Positions 14,205-21,832 of a DNA stretch of 56,869 nt are shown in pieces. The DNA is from a virus. The notes beneath the pieces are model-generated. The model made no database searches and was not told where the DNA came from. It worked only from the letters and a program-made list of their open reading frames with translations. The DNA lies in the IMG/VR virus record IMGVR_UViG_3300030389_001641, positions 1 to 56,869 of that record. One strand, given 5' to 3'. Positions within the stretch are counted from its first letter, which is position 1, and every line of letters starts with the position of its first letter. Made by a program: the position numbers and the translations under genes.

Positions 14205-16670
14205 TTAACCACGTTGTTGCATGGCCTGACGTTGAACGTCAATTCTTTCTCTGTTCACATCTGCCCTGTCTTCAGCAATTTCTTCCTGAAGTTCAATTCT
14301 TGCAGCATCCGTCATGGCTTGCTGTTGCATTCTTGTTCGATCAAGATCAAGTCTCTCTTGATCGTTCATAGCTCTTCTCTGTGCTTCAGCAGCTTTAATT
14401 TGAAGCTCTTGCTTTCTAATTTCAACAAGGGGATCTTGCTGTTGACCAGGAGGAGGTGCGAGGTTAGCCATTAACTCTTGTACTAACTGTGCCTCGATTT
14501 GCGCCACCCTAGCTTCCATTTGTTGAGGTGACATCATTTGTGCTTGTTGTATCTGTGCTTGCGCCATCATAGGATCCATAGCTCCAGATTGAGCTAACAT
14601 TTGTGCTTGTTGCGCTTGCATCTGCATTTCTTGCATTTCCATCTGCGCTATGTTTCTAGCTTTCAGTGATACGTGTTCTAATAAATGTGAATAGAAAATA
14701 CTAAGTGCTTGTGGTGATGTTTGAACCAACATGGACTTTGCCAACGCCAAATGAACAATCATGTGAGCATCATGATCTTGTTCTGGAAAGACTTGTACGG
14801 GTTGATTCTTCAATATAACCGCATTTTCTGCACTAGGATCCATAGGTTGAGGTTGTGGAGGTGGTGGGAGTATCTCTTCTATGTTCTGAACCTCAAGAGC
14901 TTGATACATTCTTCGATACGCCATTTGTAAGTTGTGCAACTGAGGATTGGATTGTGCAAGTTGAAGTTGCGTCTGTGCTAACGTAACTCTCTGTGCCATG
15001 GAGAAGATGTTAGGGTCGGAAACAGGCAAAATATCGACCCTACCATCAAAATCCTGTGCTTTTACTTCAGCAGGCGCACCGAAGACCTCATAAGGATACA
15101 CTGGAGGGAGATTTTCAGAGAATATCCTTGCGAGTAACCTAAATTCTGTTTTTTGAGCATAGTGTAGTCTTTTGTGGATCGCTGACATAACTTTCATGCC
15201 ACGTTCCAATAATGCCACTGTTGTACCAACTGGCATATCTTTACTCATGTTGCTTACTTGTTGATCGGCTATCGAAACAAATCTTCGACCACCATCAATT
15301 AAAGATCCTAAAAGTTGTGCTAATGTTCCAGAAGGCTCCTTAAAAGGTAAAGGAATGATAGAATCTCTAATACTACCACCGGGAGCGTCAATATCCCTAA
15401 ATTCACCGGGAGAAAGGGGTTCATCATCGTTTCTAATACGAATTCCTCTTGCTTTGAACCCAGATGGTAGGTTTGCAAGCGTTCCTGCATCAATTAATTG
15501 TCTTAAAATGCTTGTAGCAGCTCTTCCCAAGCCACCAATCATGTGAATAAGACCAAATCCATAAAATCCAAGCCCTGGTAGGAACTTATAGTGAACAAAA
15601 TACTGTCTTTTACGCTTCATCGGGTCATTTTGGTCATAATTTCTGGTAATTGAGAGGATTTCACCAGAACCATTGTCTATTGTGATCACATAAGGCAGTT
15701 TTATACCCGTTGGCTGACCATCTTGACCAAGATCCTCAAAGCCTTCGATGTCCAAATCAGCGTGAATCTCCAAAATATTGTAAACATCATCAGATTCTGT
15801 CTTATTAATGCCACCAATCTCATCAATTTTGTCTTTAACAGTGTTATCTTCAGTATCATAAGCAGAAATATCAACATCTTTGAAGATACCAGCCACTTGC
15901 ATCTTACGAACTTCGTTTTCATCCATGCGTAAAACGTGTGTTACTCTTGGTGAAGTGTTCAAATCAGTAGCTGAATAGGGAATAATAAGGTCTTCAGAGG
16001 GTACAAACTTGGAAACAGCTCTATTTTTAGTGGTATCGAAGTAAACTTTCTTAAAAGTAGACCCAGATAAGGGTAAATAAAAGAGCATTTGGTCTGTATC
16101 GGGGTCAAATTCTTCCATAACCTCCGTAATTTGGTAGTTCATAAACTCTTTTACACGATTAGATTGCTCTTGTTTCTGTGGAGTTTCAGATCCAAGAACA
16201 TGAGTGCGAACTGGTCCACCAGATGGTAACATTTCTTTATAAGCTTGTGCTTGAAACTGCGTTACTGATTCAGAAAGTAAAGGATGTGTTACACCAGAAG
16301 CTCCTTGAAAAGGTTCCGTGCGTTCTTGATACTTGATTCCTAGTAAATCTAACCCTTTGGTGTAAGCTTCTCGCCACTCGGAACTTGATTCTAGGTCTTC
16401 TTCATATCTACCTCGTAAATCAGAAGAGATCTCTCCAAGAATCGAATCACTTAAAACTTCTGCAAGATTAGCATCATGATCATATTCTTCCGTATCTACC
16501 TCAATGGAGTCTTCCATACCAAGAAGAGAGCGGATAATCGCACCACCTTGTCCATCGTCTACAACTTCTGCACCTCCTTCAAAGTTTTCAACTTGAGGTA
16601 TTTCTACATCTACGCTTGGTAAGTCCTCATCAGGACCTCCTTGCATAAAACCGGAATCAATATTAGCCAC
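14205..16670 (-). CDS. Portal protein
   Basis: About 821 residues from a GTG at 16670, which overlaps the TerL stop as TAGTG and has GGGAG nine bases upstream; a TTG ten codons earlier is the alternative. Acidic N-terminus, then a core with KYQERTEPFQGASGVTHPLL, VTQFQAQAYKEMLPSGGPVR, SGSTFKKVYFD and DLIIPYSATDLNTSPRVTH, which is characteristic of large podovirus portals. The C-terminal ~150 residues are Gln/Met-rich coiled coil (EMQEMQMQAQQAQML), possibly the barrel or an assembly tail. Forms the dodecameric DNA gate at one vertex and docks TerL. Confidence 0.85.
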   Translation of the reverse strand: MANIDSGFMQGGPDEDLPSVDVEIPQVENFEGGAEVVDDGQGGAIIRSLLGMEDSIEVDTEEYDHDANLAEVLSDSILGEISSDLRGRYEEDLESSSEWREAYTKGLDLLGIKYQERTEPFQGASGVTHPLLSESVTQFQAQAYKEMLPSGGPVRTHVLGSETPQKQEQSNRVKEFMNYQITEVMEEFDPDTDQMLFYLPLSGSTFKKVYFDTTKNRAVSKFVPSEDLIIPYSATDLNTSPRVTHVLRMDENEVRKMQVAGIFKDVDISAYDTEDNTVKDKIDEIGGINKTESDDVYNILEIHADLDIEGFEDLGQDGQPTGIKLPYVITIDNGSGEILSITRNYDQNDPMKRKRQYFVHYKFLPGLGFYGFGLIHMIGGLGRAATSILRQLIDAGTLANLPSGFKARGIRIRNDDEPLSPGEFRDIDAPGGSIRDSIIPLPFKEPSGTLAQLLGSLIDGGRRFVSIADQQVSNMSKDMPVGTTVALLERGMKVMSAIHKRLHYAQKTEFRLLARIFSENLPPVYPYEVFGAPAEVKAQDFDGRVDILPVSDPNIFSMAQRVTLAQTQLQLAQSNPQLHNLQMAYRRMYQALEVQNIEEILPPPPQPQPMDPSAENAVILKNQPVQVFPEQDHDAHMIVHLALAKSMLVQTSPQALSIFYSHLLEHVSLKARNIAQMEMQEMQMQAQQAQMLAQSGAMDPMMAQAQIQQAQMMSPQQMEARVAQIEAQLVQELMANLAPPPGQQQDPLVEIRKQELQIKAAEAQRRAMNDQERLDLDRTRMQQQAMTDAARIELQEEIAEDRADVNRERIDVQRQAMQQRG

Positions 16671-18139
16671 TAGTAATACTCCCTTTTTCTTGGATACCAA
16701 TCTTCATCTCGGTCGTCTTCGCCTTCCAAAGTTACAAAACCACCTTGTCTGAATCTTATCAGAGCCATGGTCATACTGTCAACGTAGTCATCGTAATCCC
16801 CATTCGGGAAGGCAGCGCATTCCTCTATAACTTCATCTGCGAATCCCTTTTCTGGGGCCCAGACCATACCAGCTTCAAATAAAGGTGCTACTGTGTGCAT
16901 TCTTGTTACTTTATCACGCCCTTTAGCAGGTGTATAGTTCATAACGGGAACTCCTGCCCTACGAAGTTCATCTGTAAGAGGCATACCAGACGCTTTTGCT
17001 TCCACAATCACCATATCCGGTTCCCAATATTCATACTCCTCACCCGCCACACCTTTTAACTCTGGAAAGTTCCATCGACCCCTTCGAGCATCCATCAATA
17101 CTATATGGTCGGCCTCTCCCTCGTTTGGGTTGAAAATACCCCATGTCGTAATCGCACTATAGTCGGCAGATTCTTTTTTAGAAAAAGCCGTATCGTAACT
17201 TTGTATAATATATTTAACTGGTGGTATTTTTTCTTTTTCCCACTTTTTCCACCATTCTTTTTTGACAATCGCTCCCTCTGTGGCCGTGGGTTGTTGTTGC
17301 CACTGAGCATTCCATTTGGCCACGGGCAGAGAAGCTTTGACCTTGAGCAAATCGTCCTTGTTCCAAAATTCTGGCCACAAAGGATCATCAGAAGGCATAA
17401 TCGCAGGAAACTCTACGACCTCCCACGTATCCGACATAACATCAGAACCTTGTGCCTTGATCAATCGACCGGTTAAATCCTTCATGCCCCATCGGGTCAT
17501 AACAACAATGATCGAACCACCAGGTTGTAAACGTTGTCTTGGACCAGAGGTATACCACTCAAACGCATTATCAAATGCCGATTCGGATAAAGCATCCTGT
17601 TCCGAGTGCGGATCATCAATAATAAATAAATCCGCACCACGACCCGTGACAGCTGCACCCACACCCGCGGCAAAATATTCGCCCCCTACACTTGTTTCCC
17701 AACGGCCAGCTGCCTTACTATCCGCTTTCAAATCAACTTTTGGAAAAATATCCTTGAAATGCGGATCGGCAATCAAATCTCTAACTTTACGTCCAAAACG
17801 TACCGCAAGCTCTGTATTATGCGTAGCCTGTATAATTTTTAATTTAGGGTTCCTTCCCAAGAACCACGCAGGCATCAAGTAACTCGCAAATTCAGACTTA
17901 CTGTGTCTCGGCGGCATATTAACAATTAATCTCTTTAGCTCGCCCTTTGCTATCTTTTCTAACTTCTCGGCAATCACCCTATGGTGTCTGCCCTCAATAA
18001 ACCCATCGTACACATGATGTACAAAAGGCATAAATTTATCTTTTGCTTTTTCTCTTAATGTTAATCTTTGTTCTGCTTCTCTTAAAGCCAGGATCTCTCG
18101 TAGAGCTTCTTCGGGTACAGTTTCTAGGTTCAAGGACAT
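16670..18139 (-). CDS. terL: Terminase large subunit
   Basis: 489 residues. ATPase: Walker A variant MPPRHSKS (75-82), adenine-side RHS-K-S-E typical of phage terminases, Walker B LFIIDD (171-176) and coupling motif region MTRWG (214-218). Nuclease (RNase H-like): first Asp in QSYDTAFS (about 316), a second acid in VIVEAKASG (about 380) and DDYVDS near 455. The enzyme pumps DNA through the portal and cuts concatemers. It abuts the transglycosylase gene and overlaps the portal by one base. The presumed small subunit lies far away at 45.1-45.6 kb. Confidence 0.93.
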   Translation of the reverse strand: MSLNLETVPEEALREILALREAEQRLTLREKAKDKFMPFVHHVYDGFIEGRHHRVIAEKLEKIAKGELKRLIVNMPPRHSKSEFASYLMPAWFLGRNPKLKIIQATHNTELAVRFGRKVRDLIADPHFKDIFPKVDLKADSKAAGRWETSVGGEYFAAGVGAAVTGRGADLFIIDDPHSEQDALSESAFDNAFEWYTSGPRQRLQPGGSIIVVMTRWGMKDLTGRLIKAQGSDVMSDTWEVVEFPAIMPSDDPLWPEFWNKDDLLKVKASLPVAKWNAQWQQQPTATEGAIVKKEWWKKWEKEKIPPVKYIIQSYDTAFSKKESADYSAITTWGIFNPNEGEADHIVLMDARRGRWNFPELKGVAGEEYEYWEPDMVIVEAKASGMPLTDELRRAGVPVMNYTPAKGRDKVTRMHTVAPLFEAGMVWAPEKGFADEVIEECAAFPNGDYDDYVDSMTMALIRFRQGGFVTLEGEDDRDEDWYPRKREYY

Positions 18140-18844
18140 CTATCTACCGAATAAAGATCCCAATCCTGATTGTAAAGCGTTCATAATATTACTTGCTCCC
18201 TCGTAAAAAGATCTTCTTTTCTTAGCTTCTCGATCCTTTAATATAGACGCTAACTGGGTCAAAGAATCTTCGTCCATGCCAGATCCCGCCATGAGCATCT
18301 CGGCAGGAGTTCTTTCATCAGTAGCCGTCGTAAATTCTGTCGGATAACGAGTGACCTCTGGTTTAGGTAAAAAATCTTTTGGAACTGCTTTTGATATAAT
18401 ATCATCTGCATATTTCTTTGCAGCGTCAGTAACAGTGCCTCTATTAACATTACCAACTCCACCATTATAAGCTTGTAATGCTTTGTAGTAATCTCCATCG
18501 AAATTTTTTAACATGGCAGCAAGATATTCCGCACCAAAACGTAGATTCTCATCTATGTCATAGCCTTTCGACCAATCCATAGGTTTTACTTTGTAACCAG
18601 GTTTTAACGCAGTTTTTTTCAAAACTTGTGTCAAACCTCTTTCACCAAGTTTACCCGTGGCGTTTGGATTAAAAGTGCTTTCCTTAAAAATCTGTGAAAC
18701 AAAAATCCTTGGATCTATTCCATACTGTCTAGCATATTCTGCCGCTTTATTAAGTATAAACTGTTTGTCTGCCATAACAGAGTTAACCCACAGAAGTATT
18801 ATTATCAAGGAGAGAAAGCAATTCAGCGAGACTTTGCTCTTCAT
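18140..18844 (-). CDS. Lytic transglycosylase with signal peptide
   Basis: 234 residues from ATG 18844. A signal-type N-terminus (MKSK, hydrophobic core FLSLIIILLWV, cleavage-like NSVMA) precedes an SLT domain: catalytic Glu55 in QIFKESTFNPNATG, GERGLTQV and AYNGG at 125-129. It cleaves peptidoglycan, either for lysis or during DNA entry. AGGA lies four bases before this ATG, whereas the internal ATG at 18775 (just after the upstream stop, would give a cytoplasmic form starting MADKQ) has no clear Shine-Dalgarno. The first start overlaps the preceding gene by 62 bases. Both forms may be made. Confidence 0.8.
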   Translation of the reverse strand: MKSKVSLNCFLSLIIILLWVNSVMADKQFILNKAAEYARQYGIDPRIFVSQIFKESTFNPNATGKLGERGLTQVLKKTALKPGYKVKPMDWSKGYDIDENLRFGAEYLAAMLKNFDGDYYKALQAYNGGVGNVNRGTVTDAAKKYADDIISKAVPKDFLPKPEVTRYPTEFTTATDERTPAEMLMAGSGMDEDSLTQLASILKDREAKKRRSFYEGASNIMNALQSGLGSLFGR

Positions 18845-19721
18845 CCGTTCCTAATCCCATCAGTTGTTCAGAAGATAATGTTGGTGTTGCTTCAGATAAC
18901 ATACTCGCAGTGTACTGACTTGTCGGTGGAGTAATCATCGAAGTTTGAGGTTTGAATTGATCTTTGTAAAAATCTAAAAATCCACCATCTATTTTAGGAG
19001 GTGTAATAAATCCATCATCTACTTTAGGAGGTGTAATGCCCGTGAACCCAGAATCAAAATCCGCTGGTAAAGGTGTTACATAAGGAGTTGGTTTAACAAG
19101 ATCATAAACTGGAACTGGTATGGGTTTTTCATCACCGCCACCGCCAGAGTCGCCACCACCGCCACCGCCGCCATTATCAACGCCTTCATCCTCTGGAGGA
19201 TTATCGGGGTCATATTTAAAAGCTTTTTCACCCGCACCATGAACAACGTTTAAATCAGAAGCACTTTGTGTTTTCTTACCACCGCCCGCAGCTTCAGCAA
19301 TCTTTTTAAAATAATCAAGGTTATAGGGCGAACCACCAAAGTTATAATTGTCAAAGCTACTTAGATCTGAGTAATCGCCCCCTGAACCAGAAACTGTCGG
19401 ACCAATCTTTTTAAGTTCCGCTTGAGCTTGTTCCTGAGTCAAGTTCTCTGGATCCAATAATGTAACGGCAGATTGTGTACCGCCATATCTTCCCGCACTA
19501 TACGCAGGATTACTTTCACCGCCAAAACCTTTTGGAAACGGCGTAGCTTCAGCTACAATAGAAAAAGGTAAACCAAAAGCTTTTCCATAGTCAAATTTCG
19601 TTGAACCAAAAAAATCTTTAAAACTTGTGTCTGCTTCATTTAAATCTTCAGCAGCGGTTTTTGGAGTAGAAGTTTTTTTTGGAGTTTGAACATCAAACTC
19701 ATTTCCATATGAAAAATTCAT
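18783..19721 (-). CDS. Gly/Pro-rich first protein of the late unit
   Basis: 312 residues, starting after a strong GGAGG. Low complexity: a run of Gly with Asp/Ser around residues 185-200 and a Pro-rich segment with an approximate repeat (TPPKVDDGFI / TPPKIDGGFL). Charged or polar elsewhere, no membrane segment. First gene downstream of the candidate late promoter, directly before transglycosylase and TerL. Composition suggests a flexible virion component or an assembly factor; no family recognised. Confidence 0.7.
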   Translation of the reverse strand: MNFSYGNEFDVQTPKKTSTPKTAAEDLNEADTSFKDFFGSTKFDYGKAFGLPFSIVAEATPFPKGFGGESNPAYSAGRYGGTQSAVTLLDPENLTQEQAQAELKKIGPTVSGSGGDYSDLSSFDNYNFGGSPYNLDYFKKIAEAAGGGKKTQSASDLNVVHGAGEKAFKYDPDNPPEDEGVDNGGGGGGGDSGGGGDEKPIPVPVYDLVKPTPYVTPLPADFDSGFTGITPPKVDDGFITPPKIDGGFLDFYKDQFKPQTSMITPPTSQYTASMLSEATPTLSSEQLMGLGTDEEQSLAELLSLLDNNTSVG

Positions 19722-19785
19722 TATATTTCCTCCAAACGAAAATAAAATTGTAATAATTTTAGAGGCCTGGGACTCCTAACCATAA

Positions 19786-19814
19786 ACTATACAGAAAAAG
19801 GGTTCTCGGATCAA
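19786..19814 (-). promoter_or_regulatory. Candidate late promoter
   Basis: On the minus strand TTGATC (19809-19814) and TATAGT (19786-19791) are separated by exactly 17 bases and face the start of the late unit at 19721. The -35 matches the consensus at four of six positions, the -10 at five of six. No phage RNA polymerase is encoded, so a host sigma-70-type promoter is expected here. Confidence 0.45.
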
Positions 19815-19827
19815 GGGTCTTTGATCC
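19808..19827. promoter_or_regulatory. Inverted repeat over the late -35 (possible operator)
   Basis: GGATCAA (19808-19814) and TTGATCC (19821-19827) form a perfect 7-bp inverted repeat with a 6-base gap. Its left arm contains the -35 of the candidate late promoter, so a bound dimer would block or activate late transcription. Confidence 0.4.
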
Positions 19828-19975
19828 ACCATAAAGCTGAGACCAGAAAAGTTATGGCTACGAACAAGCTAATTATGAAGAAGATTATCATAACTACAAT
19901 ATATATCCGAATGAAAATATATCCAAATGAATTTATAAAACTTGGGCGGGAGGGTGGGGCCCGGCAGGCCGGCCA

Positions 19976-20062
19976 ATGTCAAGGGGGTATGGGTGTCAGT
20001 AATTTGACATATACCGATCCGATTTGACCAAGTAACCCCTTGTCAAGTCAATAATTTGACAA
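19976..20062. repeat. Cluster of TTGAC/GTCAA boxes
   Basis: Within 87 bases there are six boxes: ATGTCAA (19976) paired with TTGACAT (20004), TTGACC (20024), TTGTCAA (20040) and GTCAA (20047) with TTGACAA (20056). Two pairs form perfect 7-bp inverted repeats. None has a good -10 at 16-18 bases, so they look like protein-binding sites rather than promoters. Confidence 0.5.
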
Positions 20063-20134
20063 ATGTTATTTTGTGCTAGCTGCTAGCGTTATTTTTACAA
20101 CAGTTAATTATAAGTTAAATAAGTCTGTATTATG

Positions 20135-20164
20135 TTGTAGTATGTTGTCCTGGAAATTGATAAT
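20135..20164 (+). promoter_or_regulatory. Weak candidate promoter for the first early gene
   Basis: TTGTAG (20135-20140), an 18-base spacer and GATAAT (20159-20164), 35 bases before the ATG at 20199. The match is moderate; listed because an early promoter is expected in this gap. Confidence 0.3.
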
Positions 20165-20198
20165 ATATTTATATGGTTAATTAAAAGGAAATTTAAAA

Positions 20199-20474
20199 AT
20201 GAATACACCAACAGTAATAAATATGAAGTCATCAAAAGGTAACAAAGTTCCTAATCAATTTATAATTTGGACAGATGAAGAACAATTTTTTCAAAGCTAC
20301 CAAACTATTATCGGTAAAAGAGATATCAAGGGTAACATTACTCTTGATGAAAATAGATGGGATTATTCTGTGACCACATCAAAATATAGAAATCTATGGC
20401 TAGGCATGAATACGAAAGAAGTTAAAGATGCCATTAAATCTGGTACAATTATTCTGGATAATTTAAATCAATAA
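20199..20474 (+). CDS. Early small protein (KVPNQFII family)
   Basis: 91 residues: NKVPNQFIIWTDEEQFFQSY, GKRDIKGNITLDENRWDYSV and TTSKYRNLWLGMNTKEVK. This order (N..PNQF.I......FQSY.S.I...D..G...LD...WDYS.TT.KY) is a small phage family that I associate with DUF8033, from memory. AAGGAA lies a good distance upstream. It is isolated: convergent terminators follow, so it forms its own early transcript. Function unknown; first-expressed position suggests a host-interaction or regulatory role. Confidence 0.75.
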   Translation: MNTPTVINMKSSKGNKVPNQFIIWTDEEQFFQSYQTIIGKRDIKGNITLDENRWDYSVTTSKYRNLWLGMNTKEVKDAIKSGTIILDNLNQ

Positions 20475-20481
20475 AAAATAA

Positions 20482-20511
20482 AAGGCTTGCGAGAATTTTC
20501 TTGCAAGCCTT
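20482..20511 (-). terminator. Terminator for the VRR-NUC gene
   Basis: AAGGCTTGC (20482-20490) pairs with GCAAGCCTT (20503-20511), and the stem can continue through a G-T wobble and AGAA/TTCT. On the minus strand it is followed by TTTATTTTTTATT. On the plus strand the following run is A, so it acts mainly on the leftward transcript. Confidence 0.75.
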
Positions 20512-20536
20512 CCAAAAAAAATTTAAAATTTTACTG

Positions 20537-20581
20537 CCCTACCATTTTGTTTTTTCCTTTCTTTTTATGGTAGGGTTTTTT
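20537..20581 (+). terminator. Terminator for the 91-aa early gene
   Basis: CCCTACCAT (20537-20545) and ATGGTAGGG (20567-20575) form a perfect 9-bp stem followed by TTTTTTATTTG on the plus strand. The hairpin lies inside the last codons of the opposite-strand nuclease gene. Confidence 0.7.
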
Positions 20582-20958
20582 ATTTGTTTATGGATATAGT
20601 TCCATAGTTCCCGAAAGTCCGAAGTCCGAAATCCCGAAGTTCCCGAAACACCGAACTCTCGAAGATTTGACGCTTGTCCACCCTCAAATAAAAATAGACC
20701 ATTGTCCTTAGATCGCTTAACCAAGATGAAACAATGTCCACCATTCTTCCAATATGTTGTATTCCAAGATATTTGAAATGGAGATAGGTTTACTGCATTA
20801 TGTTTTGTAGTTTTAAGTTCGATCCAAAAACTGCATTTTTCCCATAAAAAATGGACATCTGGAACCCCTTTTGTGGTTCTACTTTCAATTCTTGAAAATA
20901 AACAATCTTTAGGGAGATTACTTTTTAACAATCGCCATAAGTTTTTTTCATTAGACAT
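20539..20958 (-). CDS. VRR-NUC-type endonuclease
   Basis: 139 residues. PD-(D/E)XK core of the VRR-NUC type: ESRTTKGVPDVHFLW (Asp34), FWIELKT (Glu47, Lys49) and NLSPFQISWNTTYW, where the Gln is typical. Residues about 97-117 are an unusual Arg/Phe/Gly/Ser insertion (REFGVSGTSGF, RTSDFREL) encoded by a CCGAA-rich repeat. Stand-alone VRR nucleases resolve branched DNA or degrade host DNA. Monocistronic and leftward in an otherwise rightward region, with its own terminator; its start faces the TGTCTCAA array. Confidence 0.85.
   Translation of the reverse strand: MSNEKNLWRLLKSNLPKDCLFSRIESRTTKGVPDVHFLWEKCSFWIELKTTKHNAVNLSPFQISWNTTYWKNGGHCFILVKRSKDNGLFLFEGGQASNLREFGVSGTSGFRTSDFRELWNYIHKQIKNPTIKRKEKTKW
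20611..20655 (+). repeat. Six CCGAA boxes spaced ~8 bp
   Basis: On the plus strand CCGAA occurs at 20611, 20619, 20626, 20634, 20643 and 20651 (steps 8, 7, 8, 9, 8). The run lies inside the C-terminal part of the leftward nuclease gene. Codon periodicity would give multiples of three, so the spacing is not explained by the protein alone. Confidence 0.7.
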
Positions 20959-21039
20959 GAGTTTTTATATAGCAAATTTTAAAGAAAAACATAAAGTAAT
21001 TTTTTCAAAACCTAAATATTCTCTGATGTGATCAAAAGA

Positions 21040-21140
21040 AGTGTCTCAAGTGTCTCAAATTTTAAGAGAAGTGTCTCAAGGTTTTATCCATATATAATTG
21101 GAAAAAAATAGGTTTTGAGACACTTGAGACACTTGAGACA
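21040..21140. repeat. Six-box TGTCTCAA array with 20-bp inverted repeat
   Basis: Plus-strand boxes TGTCTCAA at 21042, 21051 and 21072, and minus-strand boxes (TTGAGACA) at 21115, 21124 and 21133. Adjacent boxes step by 9 bp. Bases 21040-21059 and 21114-21133 are a perfect 20-bp inverted repeat around a 54-base AT-rich centre. It lies in the 320-base gap between the divergent genes at 20958 and 21279, together with a degenerate box near 21193. Likely operator or replication-initiator binding array. Confidence 0.85.
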
Positions 21141-21278
21141 CTACATTTGAAACAAAAAAAACTTTTTTCATTTTTCTCTGAGAATGCTTATAAGTGTCTT
21201 AAACTATTTATTTGCATTATGTTTCATGTTGTGCAATAATCTTAATATTAAGTGATTTGTTTTTAGAGAGGAAAAATT

Positions 21279-21662
21279 ATGGTTAAATATGATTTAAATA
21301 AATTATTAAATGTTGTTAATTCTTTTTCTGATACTATTTGGTCTTATGAGGTTAGCAATGTTTCATCTGCTCCAAGATCATCTGAATTGCCAAAAGGTAC
21401 AATTTTTCAGAGGATAATTGGTAAAGATAAAATGACCAAAAAAGTTGTAAAAATTTTTGAGGTTACTGTTGGTTCAAATGTTCATGTAAATGTTCATGTA
21501 GTGAGTTCAGAAATCTATGATTTTATATTAAAAGAAATTTCTTTTGATTGTAAAAAATTATCCTCAGAAAATCAAAAATTAAAACATGAAAATGATCTAC
21601 TTGTAGAGTATGATTATAAACCCTCTTTTCTTGATAATGACCTAATTCTTGAAGAGGTTTAA
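21279..21662 (+). CDS. Early protein of unknown function (127 aa)
   Basis: Begins MVKYDLNKLLNVVNSFSDTI, preceded by GAGAGG. The middle has a VKIFEVTVGSNVHVNVHVVS beta segment and the end a short coiled coil (KKLSSENQKLKHENDLLVE) and acidic tail. No motif recognised. First gene to the right of the TGTCTCAA array, probably expressed from a promoter within it, and followed after two bases by the zinc-ribbon peptide. Confidence 0.65.
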   Translation: MVKYDLNKLLNVVNSFSDTIWSYEVSNVSSAPRSSELPKGTIFQRIIGKDKMTKKVVKIFEVTVGSNVHVNVHVVSSEIYDFILKEISFDCKKLSSENQKLKHENDLLVEYDYKPSFLDNDLILEEV

Positions 21663-21664
21663 TA

Positions 21665-21832
21665 ATGGACACTAGTTATATTTTAATATGTGATTTTTGT
21701 GGGGAAAAATTACCAAGTATTGAGGGTTCTGCATTTTGTGATGGTAGTGCCTTTAGTGACATTGGATATGATGACAGAATTGCATGTTCAAATTGTATTG
21801 GAAAATTAACTACAGAGGATCAAGGACAATGA
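21665..21832 (+). CDS. 55-residue zinc-ribbon peptide
   Basis: ATG at 21665, two bases after the previous stop; TGA overlaps the next ATG as ATGA. Cys pairs CDFC (residues 9-12) and CSNC (41-44) are 28 residues apart, a zinc-ribbon pattern. Contains an acidic middle (FCDGSAFSDIGYDDR). Probable small nucleic-acid or protein-binding factor of early infection; no specific family. Confidence 0.7.
   Translation: MDTSYILICDFCGEKLPSIEGSAFCDGSAFSDIGYDDRIACSNCIGKLTTEDQGQ

Larger units (their letters stand above)
19722..20198. other. Divergent control region, possible origin
   Basis: 477 bases without a convincing gene, between the two divergent transcription units. It holds, in order: late promoter and operator-like repeat; an AT-rich stretch; a GC-rich island at about 19941-19975 with GGGGCCC and GGCCGGCC palindromes; a cluster of TTGAC boxes; two GCTAGC palindromes (20075-20080, 20082-20087); and an AT-rich segment before the first plus-strand gene. 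This is the layout expected of a main control region or replication origin. Confidence 0.5.

Noticed and set aside
16671-16700. TTG start ten codons upstream of the portal GTG
   Set aside because: It would overlap TerL by 31 bases; the GTG at 16670 has GGGAG at good distance and a one-base TAGTG overlap like other junctions.
19760-19835. tRNA gene in the gap before the late unit
   Set aside because: The ...GGTTCTCGGATCAAGG...CCACCA text looks superficially like a T-arm and CCA end, but no acceptor, D or anticodon stems fit.
19821-20027. 68-codon plus-strand frame in the divergent gap
   Set aside because: Runs through the operator-like repeat, GC island and TTGAC boxes, has no Shine-Dalgarno and an odd composition change in the middle; better explained as control DNA.
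20599-21140. CRISPR array
   Set aside because: The repeats are 5-9 bp, closely spaced and partly inverted, with no spacer-length unique segments and no cas genes.
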